Source of the DNA: Prunella strophiata
Taxonomy: Eukaryota > Chordata > Aves > Passeriformes > Prunellidae
DNA: 64,000 bases
Direction of reading: 5' to 3'
Assembly (NCBI GenBank): GCA_036583965.1
Contig: JAZBQD010000001.1
Span: 22,057,569 to 22,121,568 of the forward strand
Below are positions 12,751-22,110 of this stretch, piece by piece. Numbering within the stretch: the first letter of the stretch is position 1; every line of letters starts with the position of its first letter. A model generated the notes under the pieces. That model had not been told where the DNA came from. It worked only from the letters and a program-made list of their open reading frames with translations, and did no database searches. The translations under genes were made by a program, and so were the position numbers.

Positions 12751-12871
12751 GGGCTCCGGGCGGGCTCCGGGCGGGCTCCGGGCGGGCTCCGGGCGGGCTC
12801 CGGGCGGGCTCCGGGCGGGCTCCGGGCGGGCTCCGGGCGGGCTCGGGGAGGGCTCCGGGCGGGCTCGGGGG
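12751..12871. repeat. 11-bp GC-box minisatellite, 11 units
   Basis: Eleven consecutive 11-bp units of GGGCTCCGGGC with an exact 11-bp period. Units 1-8 (12,751-12,838) and unit 10 (12,850-12,860) are perfect. Unit 9 ends GGGGA and unit 11 is GGGCTCGGGGG. Each junction creates GGGCGGG, the core of an Sp1-type GC box. The plus strand has regularly spaced GGG runs (loops of 1 and 4 bases), a G-quadruplex-compatible pattern. Because 11 is not a multiple of 3, all three frames read a 33-bp/11-residue cycle (Gly-Arg-Ala-Pro-Gly-Gly-Leu-Arg-Ala-Gly-Ser), which explains the long pseudo-coding frames here. Confidence 0.95.
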
Positions 12872-13030
12872 CAGCGGCGGCGCCGCTCCGCCCGCCGGGG
12901 CCAGCGCGGCTGCGGCGCTGCGGGCGCAGGGGCGGGGAGCGGGAGCGGCGCCGCTGCCCCCCCGGCTCCCGGCGCGGGGAAAGCGCTGCTGCGCTGCGGA
13001 GCCGCCGCTCGTGCCCGCCTCCCGCACCGG

Positions 13031-13091
13031 CGAGAGGGAAAAAAAAGGAAGGAAGGGAGGGAGGGAGGAGCGGCGGGGGGGGAAAGGAGGC
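13031..13091. repeat. purine-rich low-complexity tract (GGAA/GGGA)n
   Basis: An almost uninterrupted run of A and G on the plus strand inside the CpG island, with AAGGAAGG, GGGAGGGAGGGA and an eight-G run near 13,074-13,081. Polypurine/polypyrimidine tracts are common near CpG-island promoters. No coding significance. Confidence 0.75.
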
Positions 13092-13560
13092 AGCAAGCGT
13101 TGGCGAGGGCATCGCTGCCTCGGCAGCCTCCGGGAGAGCGAGGCCAACTCCCTGGCAGCCCCACCGGGCACGGGCACGGCCAGGGGGCTCGGGGCGCGCT
13201 CCTTCCCTCCCCCACCCCGCGCCCCCCGAGCGGGGGATGCTCCGCGGCGCCGGGCACGGACCCTCGGCAAAGCCGCGCTCGGCACTCACTGAGCGCAACT
13301 CCGGAGCGGCGCGCACACGCTGCCGAGGCTGTGCTCGCTGCTGATGCCTGGTCCCCAAATGCCACCTGTAGGCCTGTTTCCTCGGAGGCTCAGTGTCTCG
13401 GCTGCCACCCGCCTGACTCCGGCGTGCGAAGTTTCAGGTGGCGATTCAACACCGCGGGGACCTGTTGGTGCCCGGTGTGCGCGGCGGGTCAGCCCCGCCG
13501 CCGGCTCCCGCTGCTCCCCGAGAACATCCCGCACAAACCCGGGACCACCGCACTCACTGC

Positions 13561-14219
13561 CAGGGCACCAGAGACCCCGAGAGTTGCCCTAAAGCAGCAC
13601 CAACCTTCGCTTCCTAATAAACAAACTCTGCGCTGATTCAGGCATTTATGGCCGATGCAAGGGAAGCAGCGGCTAAAGCGCTGCTGGTTTCAAACACAAA
13701 TGTTCACCTCTTCACCCTACCCCCTTTACGCAGCTCCGACACGGGGCAGGACAGGCTCTCTCTCCTGGAATGAGTTTTTCCTTAGCTAAGTGAACACAAA
13801 ACGCCAATTTACCCGTTTAATTGCACCAAACTCGCCTCCCCTCTTGCCTTCAAACCTCTTTATTGAGGTTCACCTGTGCCCCTCCCTCACACTTCTGCGG
13901 GCAACTCCATCAGCAAAACCACCAGCACCTGTCTGGAAAACCTTTTAAAAAGCAAAATAATCACTCCTGACCTTTCACGTGATGATGACCGTGTAAATCC
14001 CGAGTGTCTCAATATCCTCTCAAATCCAAACGTCAGCGTAGACTCAGGAACCACAAATTTTCTGCACGGAAGCCGAGCAAAATCTGTTCTTCCCCAGCTA
14101 TTTTCAGAGGACCCTGCTCATTCCTTTGGAATCCTAACAGCCAATCCCAGCCTTCAGAAGGACTCGCACTGGATTTCCAGAGTCCCGAGGAGCTCTAACA
14201 CTCCGGCAATTCGACAAGG
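13561..14219. other. inter-island flank
   Basis: CpG density falls between the two dense parts of the block. The 140-codon open frame at 13,876-14,298 has no recognisable family. AATAAA-like strings near 13,615 are not tied to any gene. Nothing else supported. Confidence 0.45.
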
Positions 14220-14870
14220 AGCACAGAGTTTGAGCCGAGCGAAGCGGGATGCTGCCAAGTACCATTCAAGCGCATCTCCCTCGGACGGCGCTACGTAGCA
14301 GCACCCACCCCTCCGAGACCCTCACCGCGGTGGCGCTCCTGTCCCCAAGCCGCGGCCAGGAGCCACTGGGGCGAGTGGCTTTGGGGCGAGCGGCTTCGCT
14401 CCCTCCCGCTCCCGCAGCTCGGGCGGCCTCACTGCTATGGTGAGGGTCTCCCATCCCATCCCATCCTATTCCACCCCACCCCATCCCCCGGTGCCCCGCA
14501 TCCTCACCTCCACCTCGGGCCCCGGCTGCCTCCGCCTTGCCCCGCTCGGGAGCCGCGCTCGCCAAACGCGGGCGGAGTGTGCCCCCGCCGCGGCTCGGAG
14601 GGACGGCGAACTGCAGCCGCAGGCAGCGGCCGCTCGCCCTCCTTGCTGCCTGCCTGCCCTCCCCTCCTGCCCGCCTCGGCACCCCCGGCTCGTCCATCAG
14701 CGCCTCCTCTTCCTCACCTGTGCGCTCCCCGCGCCCGCGGGGGTTTGACTTGCTCGGGAGGGAAAAGCCGCAAACTTGGCTGGAGCAGAGAGGAACTGCG
14801 GCACCCCGGAGCGGGAGTAGCCCGGGGATGCTGGTGTGGGGTGGGAAGTGAGCAGCGGTGATTTCCGTGA
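14220..14870. promoter_or_regulatory. second CpG-dense segment with minus-strand splice donors
   Basis: CpG-dense again, containing a CCCAT/CCATC-rich stretch at about 14,449-14,490. Two very good minus-strand donors are visible: CAG|GTGAGG (CAG at 14,720-14,718, GTGAGG at 14,717-14,712) and GAG|GTGAGG (GTGAGG at 14,507-14,502). These could be alternative first-exon ends for a leftward transcript, or chance in GC-rich DNA. Recognisable coding sequence is absent. It may be the right-hand part of one island with 12,440-13,560. Confidence 0.55.
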
Positions 14871-16088
14871 AGTAAAAAATGAGTATTAATTACAGCGGCT
14901 GAAGGGGAAGTATCGCGTGTCCCGGTGCTGGCATTGAGTCAGCTCATTAGCAGAAGTGGAGTTTAGGCTTCCAGCAGTTGTCCTTGCACATTTGTCTTTA
15001 CAAACAAGAGATACTTGTAAAGATCCTCCTGCACTTCAATAGAGACCCATGAGCTTCCTTGTTAATTTGCTTTAAATATAAGCATTTCCTGAATATGTGA
15101 GCTTTGCAGGCTTAATGGGAGATTTTTGGTGAACTACCTGAATAAAAATCTCAATCAGGCAGGGTCAGCACCTGTGGAATCAGGGACTTAGCCATTATTC
15201 ATTTTTCAGTTCAAAATTTATGAACAATACTGCACATACACTGAAAGTTCCCCCAAAGCTCATAAGCTTAAGCCCAGACCAGTGTAGTAGCCCAGGCCAG
15301 ACTCCTCCTCTCAGAACAGGATGCAAGAACAATTATTTAACAATAAAACCCCCAGAAGGTGTTTTTTTGAGGTTGGCTGGAGATCCCAAATCCCAGCCCT
15401 GTTGCTGTTCCCACCACAGCTGCTCACATGAGGACACGAGTAGGGCTCAGACAATGAGCTCTGCCCAGCTGGCTGCCCTGCCACCACAAGAAAAGTTCCC
15501 CAAATTCCTCTTAGCCTTGCAGCAACTTCACTTGACCCAGTTCAACTCACTAAATCAGCAGAAAACTCCTCCTGGCAGCAAAAGACAGCATTTCCTTCAT
15601 CTTTAACAAGCCAAGGGGGATCACTGAGGAGTCAGATAAGCAGCAGAGCTGAGCAGGTCTGGGATGAGCAGACCTTGCAGGTGGTGCAGGACCATCCCCT
15701 TCAGCTGCCAGTTGTTCTTACACTTGCTCAGCCACCTCCTGACCCCTTCTTCTCAATTTCACCTGTGTAAATCCAGATTAAATCCCCCAGCTGAAACTGA
15801 GGCTGAAATTTCTTCCCTCACCTTCTCTGAAAGCAAAAACAAAAGTAATTTTGATTCAGAGGGAGCCTCCTTGTGTTCCTCTCCCATACAAAAGTGATGA
15901 GAGCAGGATTCCAACCCCTGGGGTACCCAGATGCTTTACAGGTACACTGTAAATATTTGAATGGCAATGAGCACTTTGCAAAGTCAGCTCTCAGCTCAGT
16001 GCCTCAGCATCATTTGTAAGCACACAGGTGAATGAAAATCTCTCTTCTCTTACTTCCCTCATGCTTCTTTAGCATCCAAATTCTTCAG
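14871..16088. other. unique noncoding sequence right of the CpG block
   Basis: CpG drops abruptly. The first 150 bases are AT-rich with TGAGTCAGCTCATTAGCAG at about 14,935, an AP-1-like site next to a homeodomain-like core. No exon or transposon recognised; the 128-codon frame at 15,220-15,606 is unidentifiable. Confidence 0.45.
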
Positions 16089-16434
16089 GGCAGGGGGTTG
16101 AAATTAAATAATTCTTAAGGTCCCTTTTAACCAAAACCATTCTGTGTTTCTGTCACTTTCATATTTCTTTTGATTTCTCTGTTAGCAAACCCAAAAGGAG
16201 GGAGGTTGAGCTTGGGGAAGGAACCCACATTCTTGTCTCCCCCACCTTTAAATGCAGCACAAGTTCTCTGAGTTGTGACACAGTGAACAATAACAAATGC
16301 AAATTTAAAATGTGTATTTCCACTCACCCAATGAGAATTTACTTCAGTGTAACCAAAATATCATTGCTTCTCATAATCAGAAGAGTCCTATACAAACTGC
16401 AAAGAGAGAATTTAGCTCACTACAATCATAGAAT
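16089..16434 (+). repeat. copy A of a 345-bp local direct duplication, starting with a CR1 3' end
   Basis: This block recurs in the same orientation at 20,143-20,484. The first ~65 bp look like the sense 3' terminus of CR1 ('aaggtcccttttaaccaaaa', then 'ccattctgtgtttctgt'). The remaining ~280 bp are not CR1. Differences from copy B are few: a 5-bp TTGTC present here near 16,236 and absent there, a 1-bp indel near 16,280 and scattered substitutions. By eye this is about 95% identity. The similarity stops at CAATCATAGAAT (16,423-16,434). Confidence 0.9.
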
Positions 16435-17871
16435 TAACTCCTAGAGGAAGGAAAGGAGGCAGAAGGAGGTTAAGCATGAGGGCAATGCTGCTCAGCACCC
16501 GAGGTGCTGCAGTGGCCAGGTATTTCCCCCCACCAGTCACAGAGAGCCTAGCAGAGAATCCTGTTTGCTTGTACAGGAGATCTGAGAGCTCAGGAGCTCC
16601 TGTGCTAATGCAGAATTCAGTAGGGCTTGTCACAGTGCACAATCATATTTGAAAAGTAATGCTTTTAATTAGAGAAAAATTTAATTTCTACTTCAAAATT
16701 TGGTGGATGATTTTAATAAGAGAGCAGGAATTACAAGCAAAAGTGTCAAGACTCCATTAATCAAATATTTACATATAATTTAAATGACTGCCATTTGCTT
16801 AATCTTAAAATTCAGAGTGAAAGAGCAGAATTGCCACTGTTTGTTTAGGTATGGCTACATTCACTAAGCTCATGCCTTAAGCCTCTACTTAATCTGTTTT
16901 ACTGCTCAGAATAATTGCAAGCAGAGCAGTAACTTCTATTGCATCCCTACCTTCTCTTCTCTTTTAAAGAACAGTTAATCACAGGAAGAATGTGCAGAGG
17001 CATTTGCAGAAGTTCTGATTTTTCTTTCTCAATGGCCAGCTGTACTGAGAATTTGTTCAAGGATCAATGTGCATTTTATCTGAATACAATTAAAGTTGTG
17101 AATATCATTCCCCAAAGCCCCAAATTAAGTTCTCCTAATCCATCATCTCCTGTGAGTATTGAAATGGGTGGAAATTTTATTGATTTCAGTGGGAGCAGGT
17201 GCAGCTCCTTCATGTGCTGGTCCATCTCAGGCCTATAGTAGTGAGATGTGTACATTGTGTGCAGTCTAGATCTGTACCTCAATACCACCCACAACCTGCT
17301 GCACATGGAAAAGATATTAATCCCACGTGTTGTTGGGGGAAATTATAGCCAGGAGCATCTCACTCACAGTAATTAATTTACATTTACTGCAAATTGTGTT
17401 CACAACAGAGACACAAACAACCCAAACAAGCCACTGCTGCAAATCATTTGCAGAACCCAGAACCTGCTGCTGTCCCAGAGTCCAGATATCCACCCCACTC
17501 CTCATTAATTTGGGGAATGCTGAGTGACCACACTGCCCATGAATTTCATTTGCAGCTCTGAGTGCTCAGCACTTCTCCACATTAAGCCTGAGGGTGCAGG
17601 AGATGAGGCAGTGAATGGCCACAAAAGCTGTTCTGGCTGAAGGGGCTTGCTCAGCAACACACACAGAGCCTGCAGCAAAAACAGGGAGAGGAGAATTCTT
17701 CTGGTTCACTGTCCCCAGCACAGGTGAGCCTTTCTCTTTCAGCAATCCTCTGTGTTGTGCTCTTCTCCAGGCTTTGGGAATTCCACACAGGAGCTGGGAA
17801 TGTTCCTGACCCACTCTCAGGTGCACTCAGCCCAGGTACAGAGAGCTGGCAGAGAGTTAAAGGTGATGCCC
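16435..17871. other. unique noncoding sequence
   Basis: No gene or transposon recognised. AT-rich at 16,640-17,120. Small open frames without recognisable products. Confidence 0.5.
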
Positions 17872-18300
17872 CAATCTCAGAACCACTGAGGTTGGAAAAA
17901 TCCCTCCAAGATCATCAACCCAAGTCCACTTCTACATGTTTTTTGAACACTCTGGGTGTGGTGACTCCACCACTTCCCCAAGCAGCCTTTCCAGTGCCTC
18001 ACCATCCTTTTGGTGAAGGGATTTTCCCAATATCCAAGCTGAGCCTCCCCTGGCACAGCCTGAGGCCGTTTCCCCTTGTCCTGTCCCTGTTCCCTGGCAG
18101 CAGAGCCCGACCCCCCCTGGCTGTCCCCTCCTGTCAGGAGCTGTGCAGAGCCACAAGGTCCCCCCTGAGCCTCCTTTTCTCCAGGCTGAGCCCCTTCCCA
18201 GCTCCCTCAGCCCCTCCTGGGGCTCCAGCCCCTTCCCCAGCTCTGTTCCCTGCCCTGGAGGGCCCAGAACTGGACACAGCAGAGGCACAAGAGGCCCAGA
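17872..18300 (-). mobile_element. CR1 LINE fragment, antisense, internal and 3' parts
   Basis: It begins with 'gaggttggaaaaatccctcc' (antisense 3' terminus) and runs through 'ccaagctgagcctcccctgg', 'cacagcctgaggccgtttcc', 'ccctggctgtcccctcctg' and 'gagccccttcccagctccc' to 'gggcccagaactggacacag'. From about 18,021 it is nearly base-for-base the same as 35,036-35,300, except that here about 30 bp ('acatgctccagcccctccag' and following bases) are missing near 18,256. It belongs to a young CR1 subfamily also present at 27,455 and 34,822. Confidence 0.92.
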
Positions 18301-18548
18301 TCCAGATAAGAAGATGTCTTGATGCTTTAGGTCCTACTAAGTGTCTGATTTTTTTTGAAAAAGGTGGCTCCAAACCAGCTAATTTGGGTGACAGAGCACA
18401 GCTCTTCAGGCCTGTTCACTTCCATACCACACTAAACTCATGCAGTGCTCTGATTTGAAGGAAAACCAATGAGTTTGGCCATTAGACCTCAGGAGATGTT
18501 TAAAAAAATGGTCTTACAGGTGCTATTATAAATAAGAGGCTTCAGCAA

Positions 18549-18573
18549 ATAAAAAAAAAAAAAAAAAAAAAAA
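18549..18573. repeat. poly(A) run
   Basis: About 24 consecutive A residues, preceded by TTATAAATAAG and AAATAAA-like text. It lies between two CR1 pieces. A processed-transcript tail is possible, but I see no recognisable gene body upstream and no target-site duplication. Confidence 0.7.
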
Positions 18574-18616
18574 TTCACTGGAAGAGCTTCAGCAGGCAAG
18601 TAAAATATGCTCCTAG

Positions 18617-18690
18617 CCTCTCCAGGGCTCTCTGGCAGGGAGGGCCCAGAACTGACACAGGATTTGAGGTCTCTCCCATTTGCCCAGAGG
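18617..18690 (-). mobile_element. short CR1 fragment, antisense
   Basis: 'gcctctccagggctctctgg' followed by 'agggcccagaactgacacag' and 'gaggtctctc' matches the CR1 stretch at 35,270-35,335. It overlaps in element coordinates with the right end of the CR1 at 17,872-18,300, so it is a second fragment rather than a simple continuation. Confidence 0.75.
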
Positions 18691-20142
18691 TGCTGGATTA
18701 AAAGGTGACACCATGGCTGGCTTTTCATAACTTTTGGGTGCCTGACACTGCAACTGAAGCAAGCTGTAATACAAGAAAAGCACCATAAAGAGGAGAGGGC
18801 TGCTGCTATTCCAGACTTTTCTTCACACAAGAACAATGGGAAAGAGAAATCGCAACAGTTCCCAGTCACCTTCTACCAGCTGTGCTCAGACCACACAACA
18901 AACTCCTGCCAGAGAGAGGAGACCTTTATCCTGACTGGGAGGTGGAGCACTGAGGTTATTTTTTTGTTCACTTACTAGAATTGGTGAGACAATATTGCAC
19001 TACTAGCCAAAATCCTTTCTCAGTGTTCCCTGAGGAGCCCATGTCCCTGCCAGTGCCACCTGCCATTGGCCCACAGTGGCACCCTGTGCCAGGCTGCACC
19101 ATTTCTGTTTTGACAAACTGCCAGCCTTTCGCTAAGAAATCAACTGCTAAAAAGGGAAATTAGCAAGTTTACATCTCAGCCAAAACTGAACAGAATTTCA
19201 TGGAGTAAGAAGTGCTTTTCTCTGGTTCTGGAGGTGTTTTTTCCCTGCCAAGTTCCAAAGACTCAGGGAAAACAACGTAGGTGCTTCAGCCTCTAAAGAA
19301 CATGCTATGAGTTTCTTACCAGGGTAAATCCTAATAATCTGAAATAAGCACACTCTGCTCAAAAAGCATCACTGCTTGAAGCAGAAAATGAGACTGGATA
19401 ATTGAAAACATAAAGCATTTTGTACCAGGAATAATGTATTTATGACTCTTAACAAGCACAGCCTCACAGTTCAAGTTTTCCAGTGAAGGGTTTGGAAAGA
19501 TGAAGGGTTTGGAAAGCTCCTCTCACAGGGGATGCACCTCACTCAGAGCTTCTGATCCCTGTCCCAGAAAAAGGGCTGATTTCCACCACTGACATTTGCT
19601 TCTCTGTAGGCCTGGGAACAGCTGTCAGACTCAGATGGACTTTTTGCAGAATTAATACTAATAAGGATTATGTTCATACACAGAAAATCCTGAGGAGCTG
19701 AACATCCCTGACTGGTACTACAGCTAATAACAGCTAAGGATAATTAGCAGCTCCCAGAACACACTCAGCAGCTTTTGTTACAGCTTAGTTGTGAACACAT
19801 CCATCAGGAGTGATTACACCTCACCAGTAACTAAATTACAAAGCTAAAACACAAATGAAGTGTGAGCACAATAACAACAACAATTCAAATTCCTCTGTAT
19901 TCTCCAAAGTCAATAAAAGTTTTTTCCTTGCATATTTCACCCAGTTGGGAACTCTTCTGCATCTGTGCTTTATAAACACCTTTGAAGAGTTTTTTAAATT
20001 ACCTGCTTGCAAATAAAACAAAGAACTTGGGGAAAATATTAACCCTTGTTTACTTAATATTTTGAAATTTCTATTCGGTGTCTTAGAACAATGTCAAGAA
20101 ACTCTCATGTTCCACTACTGAGGCAGCAATTTCCATGCACAT
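18691..20142. other. unique noncoding sequence
   Basis: No gene or transposon recognised. A short duplication, 'gaagggtttggaaag', occurs twice near 19,485-19,517. Otherwise AT-leaning sequence with only short unidentifiable open frames. Confidence 0.5.
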
Positions 20143-20484
20143 GGCAGGGGGATTGAAATTAAATGATTTTTAAGGTCCCTTTTAACCAAAACCATTCTGT
20201 GTTTCTGTCACTTTCATATTTCTTTTGATTTCTCTGTTAGCAAACCCAAAGGGAGGGAGGTTGAGCTTGGGGAAGGAACCCACATTCTCCCCCACCTTTA
20301 AATGCAGCACAAGTTCTCTGAGTTGTGACATGTGAACAATAACAAATGCAAATTTAAAATGTGTATTTCCACTCACCCTAATGAGAATTTACTTCAGTGT
20401 AACCAAAACATCATTGCTTCTCACAATCAGAAGAGTCCTATACAAACTGCAAAGAGAGAATTTAGCTCATTACAATCATAGAAT
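20143..20484 (+). repeat. copy B of the 345-bp local direct duplication
   Basis: Second copy of the 16,089 block, same orientation, about 4.05 kb downstream. It starts GGCAGGGGG, contains the CR1-like 3' end and the same non-CR1 remainder, and ends at CAATCATAGAAT exactly where an antisense CR1 begins. A minus-strand open frame of about 64 codons is preserved in both copies, but the 5-bp indel and the lack of any recognisable family argue against coding. Confidence 0.9.
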
Positions 20485-20800
20485 CTTAGAAAGGTTTGGG
20501 CTGGAAGGGTTCCAACACCCCTGCCATGGCCAGGGACACCTTCCACTATCCCAGGCTGCTGCAGTCCCCTATTATCCAACTTGGCCTTGGGCACTGCCAG
20601 GGATCCAAGGGCAGCCACAGCTGCTCTGGGCACCCTGTGGTGCCTCACAGGGAACAATTCCTAATACCCAATATCCCATCCATCCCTGCCCTCTGGCACT
20701 GGGAAGCCATTTCCCCTTTTCCTGGCACTCCAGATCCTTTAAAAGAGTCTCTCTCCATCTTTCTTGTAGCTCCTTCAGGTCCTGGAAGGTGACAATTAGC
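20473..20800 (-). mobile_element. CR1 LINE fragment, antisense
   Basis: 'aatcatagaatcttagaaag' (tail), 'gccatggccagggacacctt', GCAGCCACAGCTGCTCTGGG, 'caattcctaatacccaatat', 'ctggcactgggaagccat' and 'gtagctccttcaggtcctgg' appear in CR1 antisense order. The 5' truncation is at about 20,800. Its tail overlaps the last 12 bases of duplication copy B. Confidence 0.92.
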
Positions 20801-21104
20801 TTTGGTAAGAAGGTGCAAGCAGGTGCATCCTCACTGCTGCAAGGCTCCAGGGAAAACCACAGGCTGCAGTCTCAACCTCACAGGGCTGTTGTGGCTTGTG
20901 TGGGAAGGGGTTTGAGGAGGCAGGCTATCCTCTCCTCCCAAAATTAAAATACATGAATGGTTCAAAAGCACATCCTACCAGGTGGTCAAAGGCTGCCCTA
21001 ATGTGCTGGTGAAGGAAATTAGAAAAAAATTTCCCTAAAAATAAACCATTACTTATGGTACCATAGCACCAAACCATGGCCAGGGTTTCCCCAAAAATAC
21101 AGTA

Positions 21105-21283
21105 AAATCATAGAATCACAGAATGATTTAGGTTGGAAGGGACCTTAAAGCCCATCCAGTGCCACCCCTGCCATGGGCAGGGACACCTTCCATCATCCCA
21201 ACTTGCTCCAAGCCCTAGTTCAACCTGGCTTTGGGCACTTTCCAGGGATCCAGAGGCAGCCACAGCTGCTCTGGGCACCCTGT
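21105..21283 (-). mobile_element. CR1 LINE 3' end, antisense
   Basis: It starts AAATCATAGAATCACAGAAT, followed by 'aggttggaagggaccttaaa', 'ccatgggcagggacacct' and the CAGCCACAGCTGCTCTGGGC block, then stops at 'accctgtt'. About 180 bp, strongly 5'-truncated. Confidence 0.93.
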
Positions 21284-21788
21284 TATCAATATTTTGCTAT
21301 TTTGATGTGTCAATATGAAACTTACAAAGGAAGGCACATCTTTGTAATCTTTGCACATGTTTGCAATCCTTGCATTTCTGTGTTGAAATTGGACAAAAAA
21401 GGGTTGATCTACTCTTGCCCAGTTCCACATGAAGCCATCTGTGTTTAGTCCCAAGTGAAGGAATAGTTCATAAAATCCTACAACAGAGTCAGGATGGCAG
21501 CAGGTTTCATCCCCTTATTCCCCAGGGACACTTCAGCACAGTGCCTGCTGCTGGGGAAACCTGCAACAATATCAGATCCTCTGTGTGCCAAGCAGGAACC
21601 TCTGAGCAGGGAGCAGAAATCCCTGAGTCCCTGGGTCAGTGCTGTGCAGGGCACATCTGGCACCACCCAGCACAGAGCCCTCCCCCACAACGTGGCAGAG
21701 AGCACACCTGAGTGCTTTAGCTCACCTGGAATCCCTGGTCTAACAGAGGGGTGGAAGTCAGGGATGTGATTTTCCCAGATGGGAAACA
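21284..21788. other. unique noncoding sequence between CR1 and LTR
   Basis: About 500 bp with no recognised gene or element. The open frames on both strands at 21,478-21,789 overlap and are not recognisable. Confidence 0.5.
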
Positions 21789-22110
21789 CAGAGCTGTGGG
21801 TGTGAGAGAGAAAGCCAGATAAGTTTTCCCATCAATCAGCCTGGGAAGCTTTGGGGAGCTGGAGATAAACAATGATAGTCAAATATTAAAACAATCTGCA
21901 GGTGGTGGTTTTTAACAATCTGTTTTGCTGTTTTCCTCATAAGGTTGTTTACAAATGGGTGTCTTAATTAGCCAATCATGTGAAATTTATTGATTAAATG
22001 ACCAATTAGGTCCACCTGTAGCTAACTAAGGTATGAAAGGGGAGAGGATCAGCTAAATGAGGCTTTTGCCTTCTGACACGACTCTGTGTCATCTCTAAAA
22101 GACACAGAGC
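21789..22110 (+). mobile_element. solo LTR of an endogenous retrovirus, with flanking 6-bp duplication
   Basis: The LTR body is 21,795-22,104: it starts TGTGGGTGTG and ends AAAAGACA (TG...CA). The 6-bp direct repeat CAGAGC flanks it at 21,789-21,794 and 22,105-22,110, as expected of a target-site duplication. Internal motifs 'gtcttaattagccaatcatg' and 'gaccaattaggtccacctg' are shared with the LTR at 40,102, so they are related. A TATA-like 'ggtatgaaagggg' lies near 22,030, indicating plus orientation. No gag/pol/env sequence is present, so this is a recombined solo LTR. From memory it resembles a passerine ERV LTR; the family name needs a repeat library. Confidence 0.85.

Larger units (their letters stand above)
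12440..13560. promoter_or_regulatory. CpG island core, probable promoter / first-exon region
   Basis: Very GC-rich and CpG-dense over about 1.1 kb, in sharp contrast to the rest of the window. It contains many GGGCGG-type GC boxes (see the 11-bp minisatellite), a purine tract at 13,031-13,091 and no TATA box, which fits a broad TATA-less CpG-island promoter. A strong minus-strand splice donor is visible: GTAAGT reading from 12,670 down to 12,665, preceded by GGGG. This would suit a first exon transcribed leftward. Long open frames in several frames (up to about 310 codons) encode only Gly/Arg/Ala/Pro/Ser-rich low-complexity sequence and are not accepted as genes. The gene served is not identifiable; transcription direction is unproven. 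Confidence 0.75.

Noticed and set aside
12426..13636. Open frames of 230-310 codons on both strands of the CpG island
   Set aside because: They overlap on all frames, consist of Gly/Arg/Ala/Pro/Ser low-complexity residues and exist because GC-rich DNA has few stops and the 11-bp repeat cycles through all frames.
16127..20376. Similar 64-66-codon minus-strand frames in both duplication copies
   Set aside because: Shared because the DNA is duplicated; a 5-bp indel falls inside and no family is recognised, so duplication of noncoding DNA is enough.
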